Positions 27,261 to 37,242 of a stretch of DNA of 64,000 bases are shown piece after piece. The notes below the pieces were generated by a model. That model had not been told where the DNA came from, did no database searches, and saw nothing but the letters and a program-made list of their open reading frames with translations. Source of the stretch: Polaromonas sp. AET17H-212 (GTDB lineage Bacteria; Pseudomonadota; Gammaproteobacteria; Burkholderiales; Burkholderiaceae_C). Both the position numbers and the translations under genes were made by a program. The stretch is from assembly GCF_002379085.1 (NCBI RefSeq), contig NZ_NBZW01000019.1, positions 27,699 through 91,698 of the forward strand. The letters are read 5' to 3'. How positions within the stretch are numbered: the first letter of the stretch is position 1; each line of letters opens with the position of its first letter.

Positions 27261-27311
27261 GCTCCTTCACCCCGACACCAGACTATTGAACCTTACTGAC
27301 CGGATATTTCC

Positions 27312-28841
27312 ATGGACGAACTAAACTCGCTTTTTCACGGATTCAGCGTCATCCTGACGCCAATGAATATCCTGCTGATGTTCGTAGGCATCATCCTTGG
27401 CGTGCTGATCGGCGTGCTGCCAGGACTGGGTGGTGCCAACGGCGTGGCCATCCTGCTGCCCCTGACCTTCACGATGACGCCAACCTCGGCGATCATCATG
27501 CTCTCGTGCATTTACTGGGGTGCCCTTTTTGGCGGCGCCATCACCTCGGTGTTGTTCAACATACCGGGTGAACCCTGGTCGGTTGCAACCACCTTTGACG
27601 GCTACCCCCTGGCGCAGCAAGGCCACGCAGGTCAAGCGCTGACGGCAGCATTCACGTCATCGTTCATAGGCGCTTTTGTGGCTGTGGTGATGATTACCTT
27701 CATGGCACCCCTGGTCGCCAAGTTCGCACTCAAGTTCGGCCCTCCCGAATTCTTTGCCGTCTATCTGCTGACCTTCTGCAGCTTCGTGGGCATGGGCAAA
27801 GGCTCCCCCTTCAAGATCCTGGCCTCGATGACCATCGGTTTTGCACTGGCGGCCGTGGGCATGGACACCGTCACCGGGCAGTTGCGCCTGACCTTCGGTA
27901 TTCCCGACCTGATGCGCGGCTTCGACTTCCTGATCGGCGTGATCGGGCTGTTCGGCATCGGTGAAATCTTGCTGTCGATGGAAGAAGGCCTGGCTTTCTC
28001 CGGCAAGAGCGCCAAGATCGACCCCAAGGTGGTGTTTGAAACCTGGAAAAAACTGCCGCGGTACTGGGCAACTTCCGTCAGGAGTTCGCTGATCGGCATC
28101 TGGATGGGCATCACCCCTGGCGGCGCCACCCCGGCTTCGTTCATGAGTTACGGCGTGGCCAAGAAGATGTCCAAGGACGGCGCCAAGTTCGGGACCGGCC
28201 AGCTCGAGGGCGTGATTGCCCCCGAAACAGCAGCCCACGCCGCCGGCACCAGCGCTCTGCTGCCCATGCTGGCGCTGGGCATTCCCGGCTCGCCAACAGC
28301 TGCCGTGTTGCTGGGTGGACTGCTGATCTGGGGCCTGCAGCCCGGACCGCTGCTGTTCGTCGAGCAAAAAGACTTCGTCTGGGGACTGATCGCCAGCATG
28401 TACCTGGGTAACCTCGTCGGCCTGATCGTCGTGCTGACCACGGTGCCGCTGTTCGCCTCCATCCTGCGCATTCCGTTTTCCATCATCGCCCCGGTGATTG
28501 TGGTGATCTGCGCCATTGGTGCCTATACCGTCCACAACGCCATGCTGGACATCTGGTTCATGATGCTCTTCGGGGTGATCGGTTACCTGTTCAAGAAACT
28601 GGACTACCCGCTCGCTCCGCTGGTGCTGGCGCTGGTTCTCGGAGACAAGGCGGAGGACTCCTTCCGCCAGGCCATGCTGGTTTCCCAGGGCGAAATGTCC
28701 ATTCTGTGGTCCAACCCGCTGGTTGGCGGCATCAGCACGCTGGCGCTCGTCCTGCTGTTCTGGCCGCTGGTGGCGCGTCTTATCGCCAAAATCCGCCCGC
28801 CCAAGCGCGCGGAATTCGCAGCAGAACAGCCCGTTGATTAA
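27312..28841 (+). CDS. tctA: tripartite tricarboxylate transporter TctA family permease
   Basis: 509 aa with ~11-12 TM helices. TctA signatures: GVLIGVLPGLGGANGVAILLPLTF near ~30-55, IYWGALFGGAITSVLFNIPGE, and a second half GIWMGITPGGATPASFMSYGVAKK with ALGIPGSPTAAVLLGGLLIWGLQPGP. It is the main sodium- or proton-coupled channel subunit. Probable importer of the island's substrate, tentatively oxalate. Confidence 0.92.
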   Translation: MDELNSLFHGFSVILTPMNILLMFVGIILGVLIGVLPGLGGANGVAILLPLTFTMTPTSAIIMLSCIYWGALFGGAITSVLFNIPGEPWSVATTFDGYPLAQQGHAGQALTAAFTSSFIGAFVAVVMITFMAPLVAKFALKFGPPEFFAVYLLTFCSFVGMGKGSPFKILASMTIGFALAAVGMDTVTGQLRLTFGIPDLMRGFDFLIGVIGLFGIGEILLSMEEGLAFSGKSAKIDPKVVFETWKKLPRYWATSVRSSLIGIWMGITPGGATPASFMSYGVAKKMSKDGAKFGTGQLEGVIAPETAAHAAGTSALLPMLALGIPGSPTAAVLLGGLLIWGLQPGPLLFVEQKDFVWGLIASMYLGNLVGLIVVLTTVPLFASILRIPFSIIAPVIVVICAIGAYTVHNAMLDIWFMMLFGVIGYLFKKLDYPLAPLVLALVLGDKAEDSFRQAMLVSQGEMSILWSNPLVGGISTLALVLLFWPLVARLIAKIRPPKRAEFAAEQPVD

Positions 28842-28856
28842 ATACAGGAGAGCGCC

Positions 28857-29690
28857 ATGCCCGTTATTGCCATGACCCAGGAGATGGGATCTCTTGCCAA
28901 AGATGTCTCCCTGCAACTTGCCCAGGCGGGCCAATTGGCCATCATGCGCCATGAGGTTCTGGAGAACGTGGCGGGCAGGATGCACGTTCCCGGAAGCCTG
29001 ATCAGCCGGCTGCGCGAGGGCAAGGCGGGCCTCGTCGAGCGCCTGACCACGGACAAGGAACGTGTCGCCGTGTACACCGCGCAGGAGGTTTTCGACCTGG
29101 CCGACAAGGGCAATATCGTATTGCGTGGCTGGGGGGCAACCTGCCTGCTGCGTCCGGTGCGGCACGTGCTGCGGGTACGGGTCACCCGCCCCTTCAGGCA
29201 GCGCGTGGCATGGTTGATGGAGCACCTCGGAACCGACGACGAGTCATTTGCCGAAGCCGAGGTGCGGCGCAGCGACGACGCCCATGCTTCCCGCATGCAC
29301 GACCAGTTCGGCGTGACCTGGGGTGACCCGCTTCTGTACGACCTGGTATTGAACACCGATCGCGTCTCGGTCGAAAGCTGCGTGGAGCAAATCCGGCACC
29401 TGGCCAGCCGGCCGGAGTTCCAGGAAACCGCAGAGTCCCGCGCCATGCTGGCCGACCTGGCACTGAATGCGCGCATTCGTGCGGCGCTCAAAGACCATGA
29501 ATCGACACGCGATATCAACATCAACATCGAGTCAAAAAACGGCAAGGCCGTGCTCAGCGGAATTGTGATCAATGCGCACGAAAGCGCAGAAGCGGCCCGT
29601 GTTGCCAGTACCGTGGCCGGCATTGTCAGCGTTGATAATCAACTCCGCCTGATGGCCTCGAGCCGCCGATTCGCGTCAGCCAAAACCTGA
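28857..29690 (+). CDS. cytidylate-kinase-like protein with C-terminal BON domain
   Basis: 277 aa, RBS ACAGGAGAG. Residues 1-190 resemble the cytidylate kinase-like (CMK2) family: start PVIAMTQEMGSLAKDVSLQLAQAG, then VFDLADKGNIVLRGWGATCLL, VRHVLRVRVTRPFRQRVAWLM and GVTWGDPLLYDLVLNTDRVSVE. The usual G-SGG-[KR] loop is replaced by EMGSLAKD, so nucleotide phosphorylation is doubtful. Residues ~200-268 form a BON domain (ARIRAALKDHESTRDININIESKNGKAVLSGIV). Sixteen nt after tctA, so co-transcribed with the transporter. A sensing or regulatory role is a guess. Confidence 0.75.
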   Translation: MPVIAMTQEMGSLAKDVSLQLAQAGQLAIMRHEVLENVAGRMHVPGSLISRLREGKAGLVERLTTDKERVAVYTAQEVFDLADKGNIVLRGWGATCLLRPVRHVLRVRVTRPFRQRVAWLMEHLGTDDESFAEAEVRRSDDAHASRMHDQFGVTWGDPLLYDLVLNTDRVSVESCVEQIRHLASRPEFQETAESRAMLADLALNARIRAALKDHESTRDININIESKNGKAVLSGIVINAHESAEAARVASTVAGIVSVDNQLRLMASSRRFASAKT

Positions 29691-29705
29691 CAGGAGGGCC
29701 TTGCA

Positions 29706-29725
29706 CCTGCAGCAGAAACTGCAGG
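29706..29725. terminator. possible bidirectional terminator between converging genes
   Basis: CCTGCAG-CAGAAA-CTGCAGG: perfect 7-bp stem between the stops of the kinase-like gene and the convergent Crp/Fnr gene. No long T-run on either side, so termination strength is uncertain. Confidence 0.4.
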
Positions 29726-29726
29726 C

Positions 29727-30374
29727 TCAGATCTTGCCGCGCTGCTTGAGCCGGCTCAGGGTTTCTGCGGAGAGGTTCAGGTAAGACGCCAATTCCTTCT
29801 TCGGAATCCGGTCAAACAGTTCGGGATGTTTGCGCAAAAAGCGCTTGACGCGCCCCGGTGCATCCAGCAGATGCAGTGTGATGGTATGCGCCATGATTTC
29901 GCTCATCAGGCGCATGACGCTGTACTCGAAAGACTCCTTGAGCGCGCGGTGCCGTTCCAGGAAAGCCACCCATTCCGGCAGCGGCAGTTTGGCCACCCGA
30001 ACCTTGGTGACGCAAACCGTGCTGTACGGGGTGGGCGTGCCCAGGCGCCAGGCCGCGTAGCTGGTTTCCATGTCGCGCTCGTCGGCAAAACGAAGAATCA
30101 TCTCCTTGCCCTGCTCGTTGGTCACCACCCGCTTGAGGATACCCTCCAGGATGAAATACTGCTCCATTTCGTGAACCCCCTGCTGCAGCAGGAAATCACC
30201 TTTCTGGCCATCAACAATGACCAGGTGAGACTCGAGTTCCGCGCTCTGTTCCACCGTCATTCCCTTCAGAACGATGTTCTGCGCCAATTGCACGCGAATG
30301 ATGTTTCTCTCGGGATGTTCTGGTATGGATGACATGGATGGGTCAGGGTTCGGCAGGAGGTAAATCGCACTCAT
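29727..30374 (-). CDS. Crp/Fnr family transcriptional regulator
   Basis: 215 aa (a later ATG at 30335 would give 202 aa; neither has a clear RBS). Cyclic-nucleotide-binding-like beta barrel (GDFLLQQGVHEMEQYFILEGILKRVV), dimer helix, and a C-terminal HTH (IPKKELASYLNLSAETLSRLKQRGKI). The recognition helix has E-x-x-S-R, as in FNR, which fits TTGA half-sites. No N-terminal Fe-S cysteine cluster exists (only one Cys), so it is not an oxygen-sensing FNR. Divergent from oxc, with TTGAC-N4-GTCAA in between; probable regulator of the oxalate genes. Confidence 0.87.
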   Translation of the reverse strand: MSAIYLLPNPDPSMSSIPEHPERNIIRVQLAQNIVLKGMTVEQSAELESHLVIVDGQKGDFLLQQGVHEMEQYFILEGILKRVVTNEQGKEMILRFADERDMETSYAAWRLGTPTPYSTVCVTKVRVAKLPLPEWVAFLERHRALKESFEYSVMRLMSEIMAHTITLHLLDAPGRVKRFLRKHPELFDRIPKKELASYLNLSAETLSRLKQRGKI

Positions 30375-30399
30375 TCAGGAGGCCTGGATATGGCGAAAA

Positions 30400-30413
30400 T
30401 TGACCGCGGTCAA
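30400..30413. promoter_or_regulatory. Crp/Fnr-type operator between crp-like gene and oxc
   Basis: TTGACCGCGGTCAA: perfect palindrome, also self-complementary in the centre. It lies 26 nt before the regulator start and 118 nt before oxc, so it could serve autoregulation and oxc control. Confidence 0.7.
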
Positions 30414-30530
30414 GGGTAAAATCCGAAGCAACTCCTATGATACCCGGACGGTGCAGCGGGCCTAGCTCGCCAGAGAGGCGGCACCGCGTTGCTCAACCTT
30501 TTAGCGAAGTCAAACGAAGAAACATTCAAC

Positions 30531-32261
30531 ATGACAAACGACACTGAATCACTGGAACAGACCGACGGGTTTCACCTTGTCATCGATGCGCTGAAACTCA
30601 ACGGCATCACCACCATCTACGGCCTGCCGGGCATTCCGGTCACGGACCTGACCCGCAAGATGCAGGCTGAAGGCATGCGCGTGATTTCGTTCCGCCACGA
30701 ACAGAACGCTGGCAACGCCGCCGCCGCCGCCGGCTTCATGACCGGCAAACCCGGCATCTGCCTGACGGTGTCCGCCCCCGGCTTCCTGAACGGCTTGACC
30801 GCGCTGGCCAACGCCACCACCAACTGCTTCCCCATGATCCTGATCAGCGGCTCCAGCGAGCGCGAGATTGTCGACCTGCAGCAAGGCGACTACGAGGAAA
30901 TGGACCAACTCGCGATTGCCAAGCCCCTGTGCAAGGCCGCCTTCCGCGTGCTCAATGCCGAAGACATCGGTGTGGGCATCGCCCGCGCCATCCGCTCCGC
31001 CGTCTCTGGCCGCCCGGGCGGTGTGTACCTGGACCTGCCCGCCAAGCTGTTCGGCCAGGCCATGGACGCCGCGGCCGGCAAGGCTTCGCTGATCAAGGTG
31101 GTCGATGCCGCCCCGCGCCAGATCCCGGCCCCGGACGCCGTCAAGCGCGCCCTGGACCTGCTCAAGAGCGCCAAGAAGCCCCTGATCCTGCTGGGCAAGG
31201 GCGCCGCTTACGCCCAGGCCGACGCCGACATCAAGACCCTGATCGAGAAGACCGGCATCCCCTACCTGCCTATGTCCATGGCCAAGGGCATCCTGCCCGA
31301 CACCCATGAACAGTGTGCCTCGGCCGCCCGCTCCTTCGTGCTGCCGGAAGCCGACGTGGTGCTGCTGGTCGGCGCGCGCCTGAACTGGCTGCTCTCGCAC
31401 GGCAAGGGCAAGACCTGGGGCGGTCAGGGCCACAAAAACGCCGGTGGCCAGAAGTTCATCCAGATCGACATCTCCCCGACCGAGGCTGACAGCAATGTGG
31501 CCATCGACGCCCCGCTGGTCGGCGATATCGGTTCCTGCGTCTCGGCCCTGCTCGCAGGCATGGGCTCCAGCTGGGCCAAGGCCCCGGCCGAATGGACCAG
31601 TGCCGTCGCCGACCGCAAGAACAAGAACGTCGCCAAGATGGCAGAAACGCTGGCGAAGAACCCGCCTGTGATGAATTACCACAGCTCGCTCAACGTGGTG
31701 CGCGACATCGTCAAGGCCAACCCGGACGCCATGCTAGTCAATGAAGGCGCCAACGCGCTGGACTTCACCCGCAGCATCGTCGACATGTACAAGCCGCGCA
31801 AGCGCCTGGACGTCGGCACCTGGGGCGTCATGGGCATCGGCATGGGCTTTGCCGTGGCTGCCGCCGTGGAAAGCGGCCAGCCTGTCATCGCCATTGAGGG
31901 TGACAGCGCCTTTGGTTTTTCCGGCATGGAAGTCGAAACCATCTGCCGCTACAACCTGCCAGTCTGCATCGTCGTCATGAACAACAACGGCGTCTACCGC
32001 GGCGATGAAGTGAATGTGACCGGCGGCAAGGATCCGTCGCCCATGGTGTTCGTCAAGGGCGCACGCTATGACAAGATGATGGAAGCCTTCGGTGGCGTCG
32101 GCGTGCAAGCCACCACCCCGGCCGAGCTGCGCCGCGCCATGGAAGAAGCCATCAAGTCGCGCAAGCCGACCCTGATCAATGCCATCATCGACGAAGGCGC
32201 GGGCACCGAGAGCGGCCGCATCACCAGCCTGAACCCGACCAGCGCTGCGAAAAAGAAATAA
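30531..32261 (+). CDS. oxc: oxalyl-CoA decarboxylase
   Basis: 576 aa from ATG 30531 (a TTG 14 codons earlier is open but has no support). ThDP enzyme converting oxalyl-CoA to formyl-CoA and CO2. Catalytic Glu57 in [14 protein letters not shown]. The ThDP/Mg site starts at [12 protein letters not shown] and ends [11 protein letters not shown]. The C-terminal tail [12 protein letters not shown] is typical of Oxc. In an operon with frc 33 nt downstream. Confidence 0.96.
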   Translation: MTNDTESLEQTDGFHLVIDALKLNGITTIYGLPGIPVTDLTRKMQAEGMRVISFRHEQNAGNAAAAAGFMTGKPGICLTVSAPGFLNGLTALANATTNCFPMILISGSSEREIVDLQQGDYEEMDQLAIAKPLCKAAFRVLNAEDIGVGIARAIRSAVSGRPGGVYLDLPAKLFGQAMDAAAGKASLIKVVDAAPRQIPAPDAVKRALDLLKSAKKPLILLGKGAAYAQADADIKTLIEKTGIPYLPMSMAKGILPDTHEQCASAARSFVLPEADVVLLVGARLNWLLSHGKGKTWGGQGHKNAGGQKFIQIDISPTEADSNVAIDAPLVGDIGSCVSALLAGMGSSWAKAPAEWTSAVADRKNKNVAKMAETLAKNPPVMNYHSSLNVVRDIVKANPDAMLVNEGANALDFTRSIVDMYKPRKRLDVGTWGVMGIGMGFAVAAAVESGQPVIAIEGDSAFGFSGMEVETICRYNLPVCIVVMNNNGVYRGDEVNVTGGKDPSPMVFVKGARYDKMMEAFGGVGVQATTPAELRRAMEEAIKSRKPTLINAIIDEGAGTESGRITSLNPTSAAKKK

Positions 32262-32294
32262 GTTACCCCGAGCATTTCACAAGGAGATATGAAT

Positions 32295-33566
32295 ATGTCA
32301 GACAAACCCCTCAAGGGCATCAAGATCATCGACTTCACCCACGTTCAGGCCGGTCCCGCCTGCACTCAGATGCTGGCCTGGTTCGGTGCCGACGTGATCA
32401 AGGTCGAGCGTCCTGGCTCTGGCGACGTCACCCGAAGCCAGTTGCGTGACATCGAAGGCGCTGACGCGCTGTACTTCACCATGCTCAACAGCAACAAGCG
32501 CGGCCTGACGCTGGACACGAAGAAGCCCGAAGGCAAGGCCATCCTGGAAAAGCTCATCAAGACAAGTGACGTTCTGGTTGAAAACTTCGGACCGGGCGCG
32601 CTGGACCGTATGGGATTCACCTGGGAATACATCCAGGAACTCAACCCAAAAATGATTCTGGCATCCGTCAAGGGTTTCTCTGACGGCCACCACTACGAAG
32701 ACCTGAAGGTTTACGAAAACGTGGCCCAGTGCGCAGGCGGCGCAGCGTCAACCACCGGCTACTGGAAGGGCGAGAACTCAGGTCCCACCATTTCGTCTGC
32801 CGCTTTGGGCGACAGCAATACCGGCATGCACCTGGCCATCGGCATTTTGACGGCCTATATCGGCCGCCAGCAGACCGGCAAGGGCCAGAAGGTGGCCGTG
32901 TCCATGCAGGACAGTGTGCTCAACCTGTGCCGCGTCAAAATGCGCGACCAGTTGCGTCTGGACAACCTTGGCTATCTGGAAGAGTACCCGCAATATCCGC
33001 ATGAAATGGAAGCTTTCAAAGACGGCGTGGTGCCGCGTGGCGCCAATGCCGGCGGTGGCGGACAACCCGGTTGGATTTTGAAATGCAAGGGCTGGGAAAC
33101 CGACCCCAACGCCTACATCTATTTCACGGTCCAGGGGCACGCCTGGGAACCAATCTGCGACGCACTGGGCAAACCCGAGTGGAAAACTGACCCCGCCTAC
33201 ACCACGGCCAAAGCACGCCAGCCACACATCATGGACATCTTCGCCACGATTGAAGCATTCATCGCTGACAAGACCAAGTTCGAAGCCGTGGACGTCTTCC
33301 GCAAGTTTGATATTCCTTGCGCACCCGTGTTGTCGATGAAGGAGTTGTTGCATGATAAATCCTTGCGCGCCAGTGGCTCCATCGTTGAAGTACCGCACAA
33401 AGTGCGCGGTAGCTACTTCACCGTGGGCAGCCCGATCAAGTTCTCTGACACCAAGCCCGAAGTAACGGCATCGCCCCTGCTGGGCGAGCACACCGATGAG
33501 GTCCTGGCCGAGCTCGGCTACAGCAAGGACCAGATTGCGGCCATGCACACTGCGAAAGCGGTTTGA
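32295..33566 (+). CDS. frc: formyl-CoA:oxalate CoA-transferase, first copy
   Basis: 423 aa from ATG 32295, chosen over ATG 32289 because AAGGAG is then 8 nt away rather than 2. Class III CoA-transferase that moves CoA from formyl-CoA to oxalate. Catalytic Asp173 in [10 protein letters not shown]; flexible glycine loop GGGGQ at ~253-257, as in Oxalobacter Frc. Also [24 protein letters not shown]. Ends in a clear terminator. Confidence 0.95.
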   Translation: MSDKPLKGIKIIDFTHVQAGPACTQMLAWFGADVIKVERPGSGDVTRSQLRDIEGADALYFTMLNSNKRGLTLDTKKPEGKAILEKLIKTSDVLVENFGPGALDRMGFTWEYIQELNPKMILASVKGFSDGHHYEDLKVYENVAQCAGGAASTTGYWKGENSGPTISSAALGDSNTGMHLAIGILTAYIGRQQTGKGQKVAVSMQDSVLNLCRVKMRDQLRLDNLGYLEEYPQYPHEMEAFKDGVVPRGANAGGGGQPGWILKCKGWETDPNAYIYFTVQGHAWEPICDALGKPEWKTDPAYTTAKARQPHIMDIFATIEAFIADKTKFEAVDVFRKFDIPCAPVLSMKELLHDKSLRASGSIVEVPHKVRGSYFTVGSPIKFSDTKPEVTASPLLGEHTDEVLAELGYSKDQIAAMHTAKAV

Positions 33567-33600
33567 TCGCGAAAGCGACACTTTAGTCTTCAGGACTCGC

Positions 33601-33635
33601 AAAGACGGCGTTCAGGTTGAGCGCCGTCTTTATTT
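33601..33635 (+). terminator. intrinsic terminator after frc
   Basis: AAAGACGGCG (33601-33610) pairs perfectly with CGCCGTCTTT (33622-33631), followed by ATTT. It closes the oxc-frc transcript. Confidence 0.88.
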
Positions 33636-33679
33636 AAGAGGCCATTGACCGGCACAGCCCCGGAACGAGCAACCGAACC

Positions 33680-34093
33680 ATGCAAGCCACCATCGACTTA
33701 AAGCAGTTCGTCGAGGCCTCCGACGCCAGCGGTGCCATCACCATGTGGAACCCGGCTGCGCAGCGCATGTTCGGGTTCACCGAAACGGAAGCTCTGGGCC
33801 GGTCGCTCGACATCATCATGCCGCAGTGCCAGCAGCAACGCCACTGGGACGGCTACCAGAAGACCGTGGCCACGGACGGCAACGACGTGCTGCGCGTGCC
33901 TGCCGTGCACAAGAATGGGCACAAGCTGTCCATCGCTTTCACGGCAGCCCTGCTTCATGCGCCAGACAAAAAGGTGGCGGCCATCGTTGCGGTGATCCGC
34001 GATGAAACCGCCCGCTTCACGGAGGACCGCAACCTGCGCAAACGCCTGATGGAGCTGGAAAGCCAGCTAGCCCCCCAGGCCAGCGCGCCCTGA
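33680..34093 (+). CDS. single PAS-domain protein
   Basis: 137 aa. One PAS fold fills the protein: FVEASDASGAITMWNPAAQRMFGFTETEALGRSLDIIMP, then a PAC-like end VAAIVAVIRDETARFTEDRNLRKRL. No kinase, GGDEF or HTH domain is attached. It lies between two frc genes on the same strand, separated from the first by a terminator. No His or Cys in an obvious heme position can be assigned. Possibly a redox or small-ligand sensor acting on a partner; function unproven. Confidence 0.8.
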   Translation: MQATIDLKQFVEASDASGAITMWNPAAQRMFGFTETEALGRSLDIIMPQCQQQRHWDGYQKTVATDGNDVLRVPAVHKNGHKLSIAFTAALLHAPDKKVAAIVAVIRDETARFTEDRNLRKRLMELESQLAPQASAP

Positions 34094-34143
34094 ACCGGGT
34101 GGAAATGCAAGACCGGGACACGGTGATTAACATAGGGGCTGAA

Positions 34144-34179
34144 CCGGCCAAAAGGCCGGCCCCATGGCTTCAGCCATGG
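34144..34179 (+). promoter_or_regulatory. tandem hairpins in the frc2 leader
   Basis: CCGGCC-AAAA-GGCCGG followed two nt later by CCATGGC-TTCA-GCCATGG, both perfect, ending ~38 nt before the frc2 start. No T-run follows. They could be an mRNA-stabilising 5' structure or an attenuator. Confidence 0.45.
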
Positions 34180-34216
34180 ACGAATACCCCATTTTCAACT
34201 CCGAGCAGGAATTTTC

Positions 34217-35464
34217 ATGAGTAAAGCGTTAGACGGCGTTCGCATCCTTGACTTCACCCACGTCCAGTCGGGCCCTACATGTACCCAGCTGCTGGCCTGG
34301 TTCGGCGCCGACGTCATCAAGGTGGAACGCGCCGGTGAAGGTGACGCGACGCGCGCGCAGCTGGCCGACATCCCGGGTGCGGACAGCCTGTATTTCACGA
34401 TGCTGAACCACAACAAGCGCTCGATCACGCTGGACATGAAAAAGCCCAAGGGCAAGGAAGTCCTGGACGAGCTGATCAAGACCTGCGATGTGATGGTGGA
34501 GAACTTCGCGCCCGGCGCGCTGGACCGCATGGGCATGACCTGGGAACACATCCATGCGATCAACCCGCGCATGATCGTCGCCTCGGTCAAGGGCTTCGGC
34601 CCCGGACCGTACGAGGACCTGAAAGTCTACGAGAACGTGGCCCAGTGCGCCGGCGGCGCCGCTTCCACCACCGGCTTCGACGACGGCCCGCCGCTCGTCA
34701 CCGGCGCCCAGATCGGCGACAGCGGCACCGGCCTGCATCTGGCGCTGGGCATCGTCGCGGCGCTGTACCAGCGCAATACCACGGGCCGTGGCCAGAAGGT
34801 GCTGGCGCCCATGCAGGACGCGGTGCTGAACCTGTGCCGGGTCAAGCTGCGTGACCAGCAGCGGCTTGAGCGCACCGGCACCATGCACGAGTACCCGCAG
34901 TACCCGGACGGCAAGTTCGGTGACGCAGTGCCGCGCGCCGGCAATGCCTCCGGCGGCGGCCAGCCCGGCTCGGTACTCAAGTGCAAGGGCTGGGAGACCG
35001 ACCCCAACGCCTACATCTACTTCATCACCCAGGCCGCCGTGTGGCCAGCCGTTTGCAAGGTGATCGGCGAGGAAGGCTGGATCACCGACGATGCCTTCAA
35101 GACACCGGGGGCCCGCCTGCTGCACCTGAAACCGATCTTTGCGCGCATCGAGCAGTGGACCATGACCAAGACCAAGTTCGAGGCCATGAAAATCCTCAAC
35201 GAATACGACATCCCCTGCGGGCCGATTCTCTCGATGAAGGAAATCGCCGAAGAGCCCGCCCTGCGCGCGACAGGCACCATCGTTGAAGTCGACCATCCGG
35301 TGCGCGGCAAGTACCTCACCGTGGGCAACCCCATCAAGATGTCGGACAGCGCCACCGAAGTCACGCGCTCCCCCCTGCTGGGCGAACACACCAACGAGGT
35401 ACTGGCGCAGTTGGGCTACAGCGCCGCGGACATCGCCGAATTGCGCGCCGAACGCGTCATCTGA
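34217..35464 (+). CDS. frc: formyl-CoA:oxalate CoA-transferase, second copy
   Basis: 415 aa class III CoA-transferase, very similar to the product at 32295. Catalytic Asp168 in [11 protein letters not shown]. The glycine loop is SGGGQ (~245-249), not GGGGQ, and the 'EAFKDG' insertion of the first copy is missing. The variant loop may mean a different CoA donor, e.g. acetyl-CoA or succinyl-CoA to oxalate. GAGCAGGA precedes the ATG. Followed by the formate dehydrogenase genes after 44 nt. Confidence 0.92.
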   Translation: MSKALDGVRILDFTHVQSGPTCTQLLAWFGADVIKVERAGEGDATRAQLADIPGADSLYFTMLNHNKRSITLDMKKPKGKEVLDELIKTCDVMVENFAPGALDRMGMTWEHIHAINPRMIVASVKGFGPGPYEDLKVYENVAQCAGGAASTTGFDDGPPLVTGAQIGDSGTGLHLALGIVAALYQRNTTGRGQKVLAPMQDAVLNLCRVKLRDQQRLERTGTMHEYPQYPDGKFGDAVPRAGNASGGGQPGSVLKCKGWETDPNAYIYFITQAAVWPAVCKVIGEEGWITDDAFKTPGARLLHLKPIFARIEQWTMTKTKFEAMKILNEYDIPCGPILSMKEIAEEPALRATGTIVEVDHPVRGKYLTVGNPIKMSDSATEVTRSPLLGEHTNEVLAQLGYSAADIAELRAERVI

Positions 35465-35508
35465 CCGGACCCTTCCCCCAAACAAACGACGCCAGCCACA
35501 GAGCAAGC

Positions 35509-37209
<1,701 letters not shown>

Positions 37210-37242
37210 ACACGCCCGGGCAACAAGATAAAAGGCACCACG

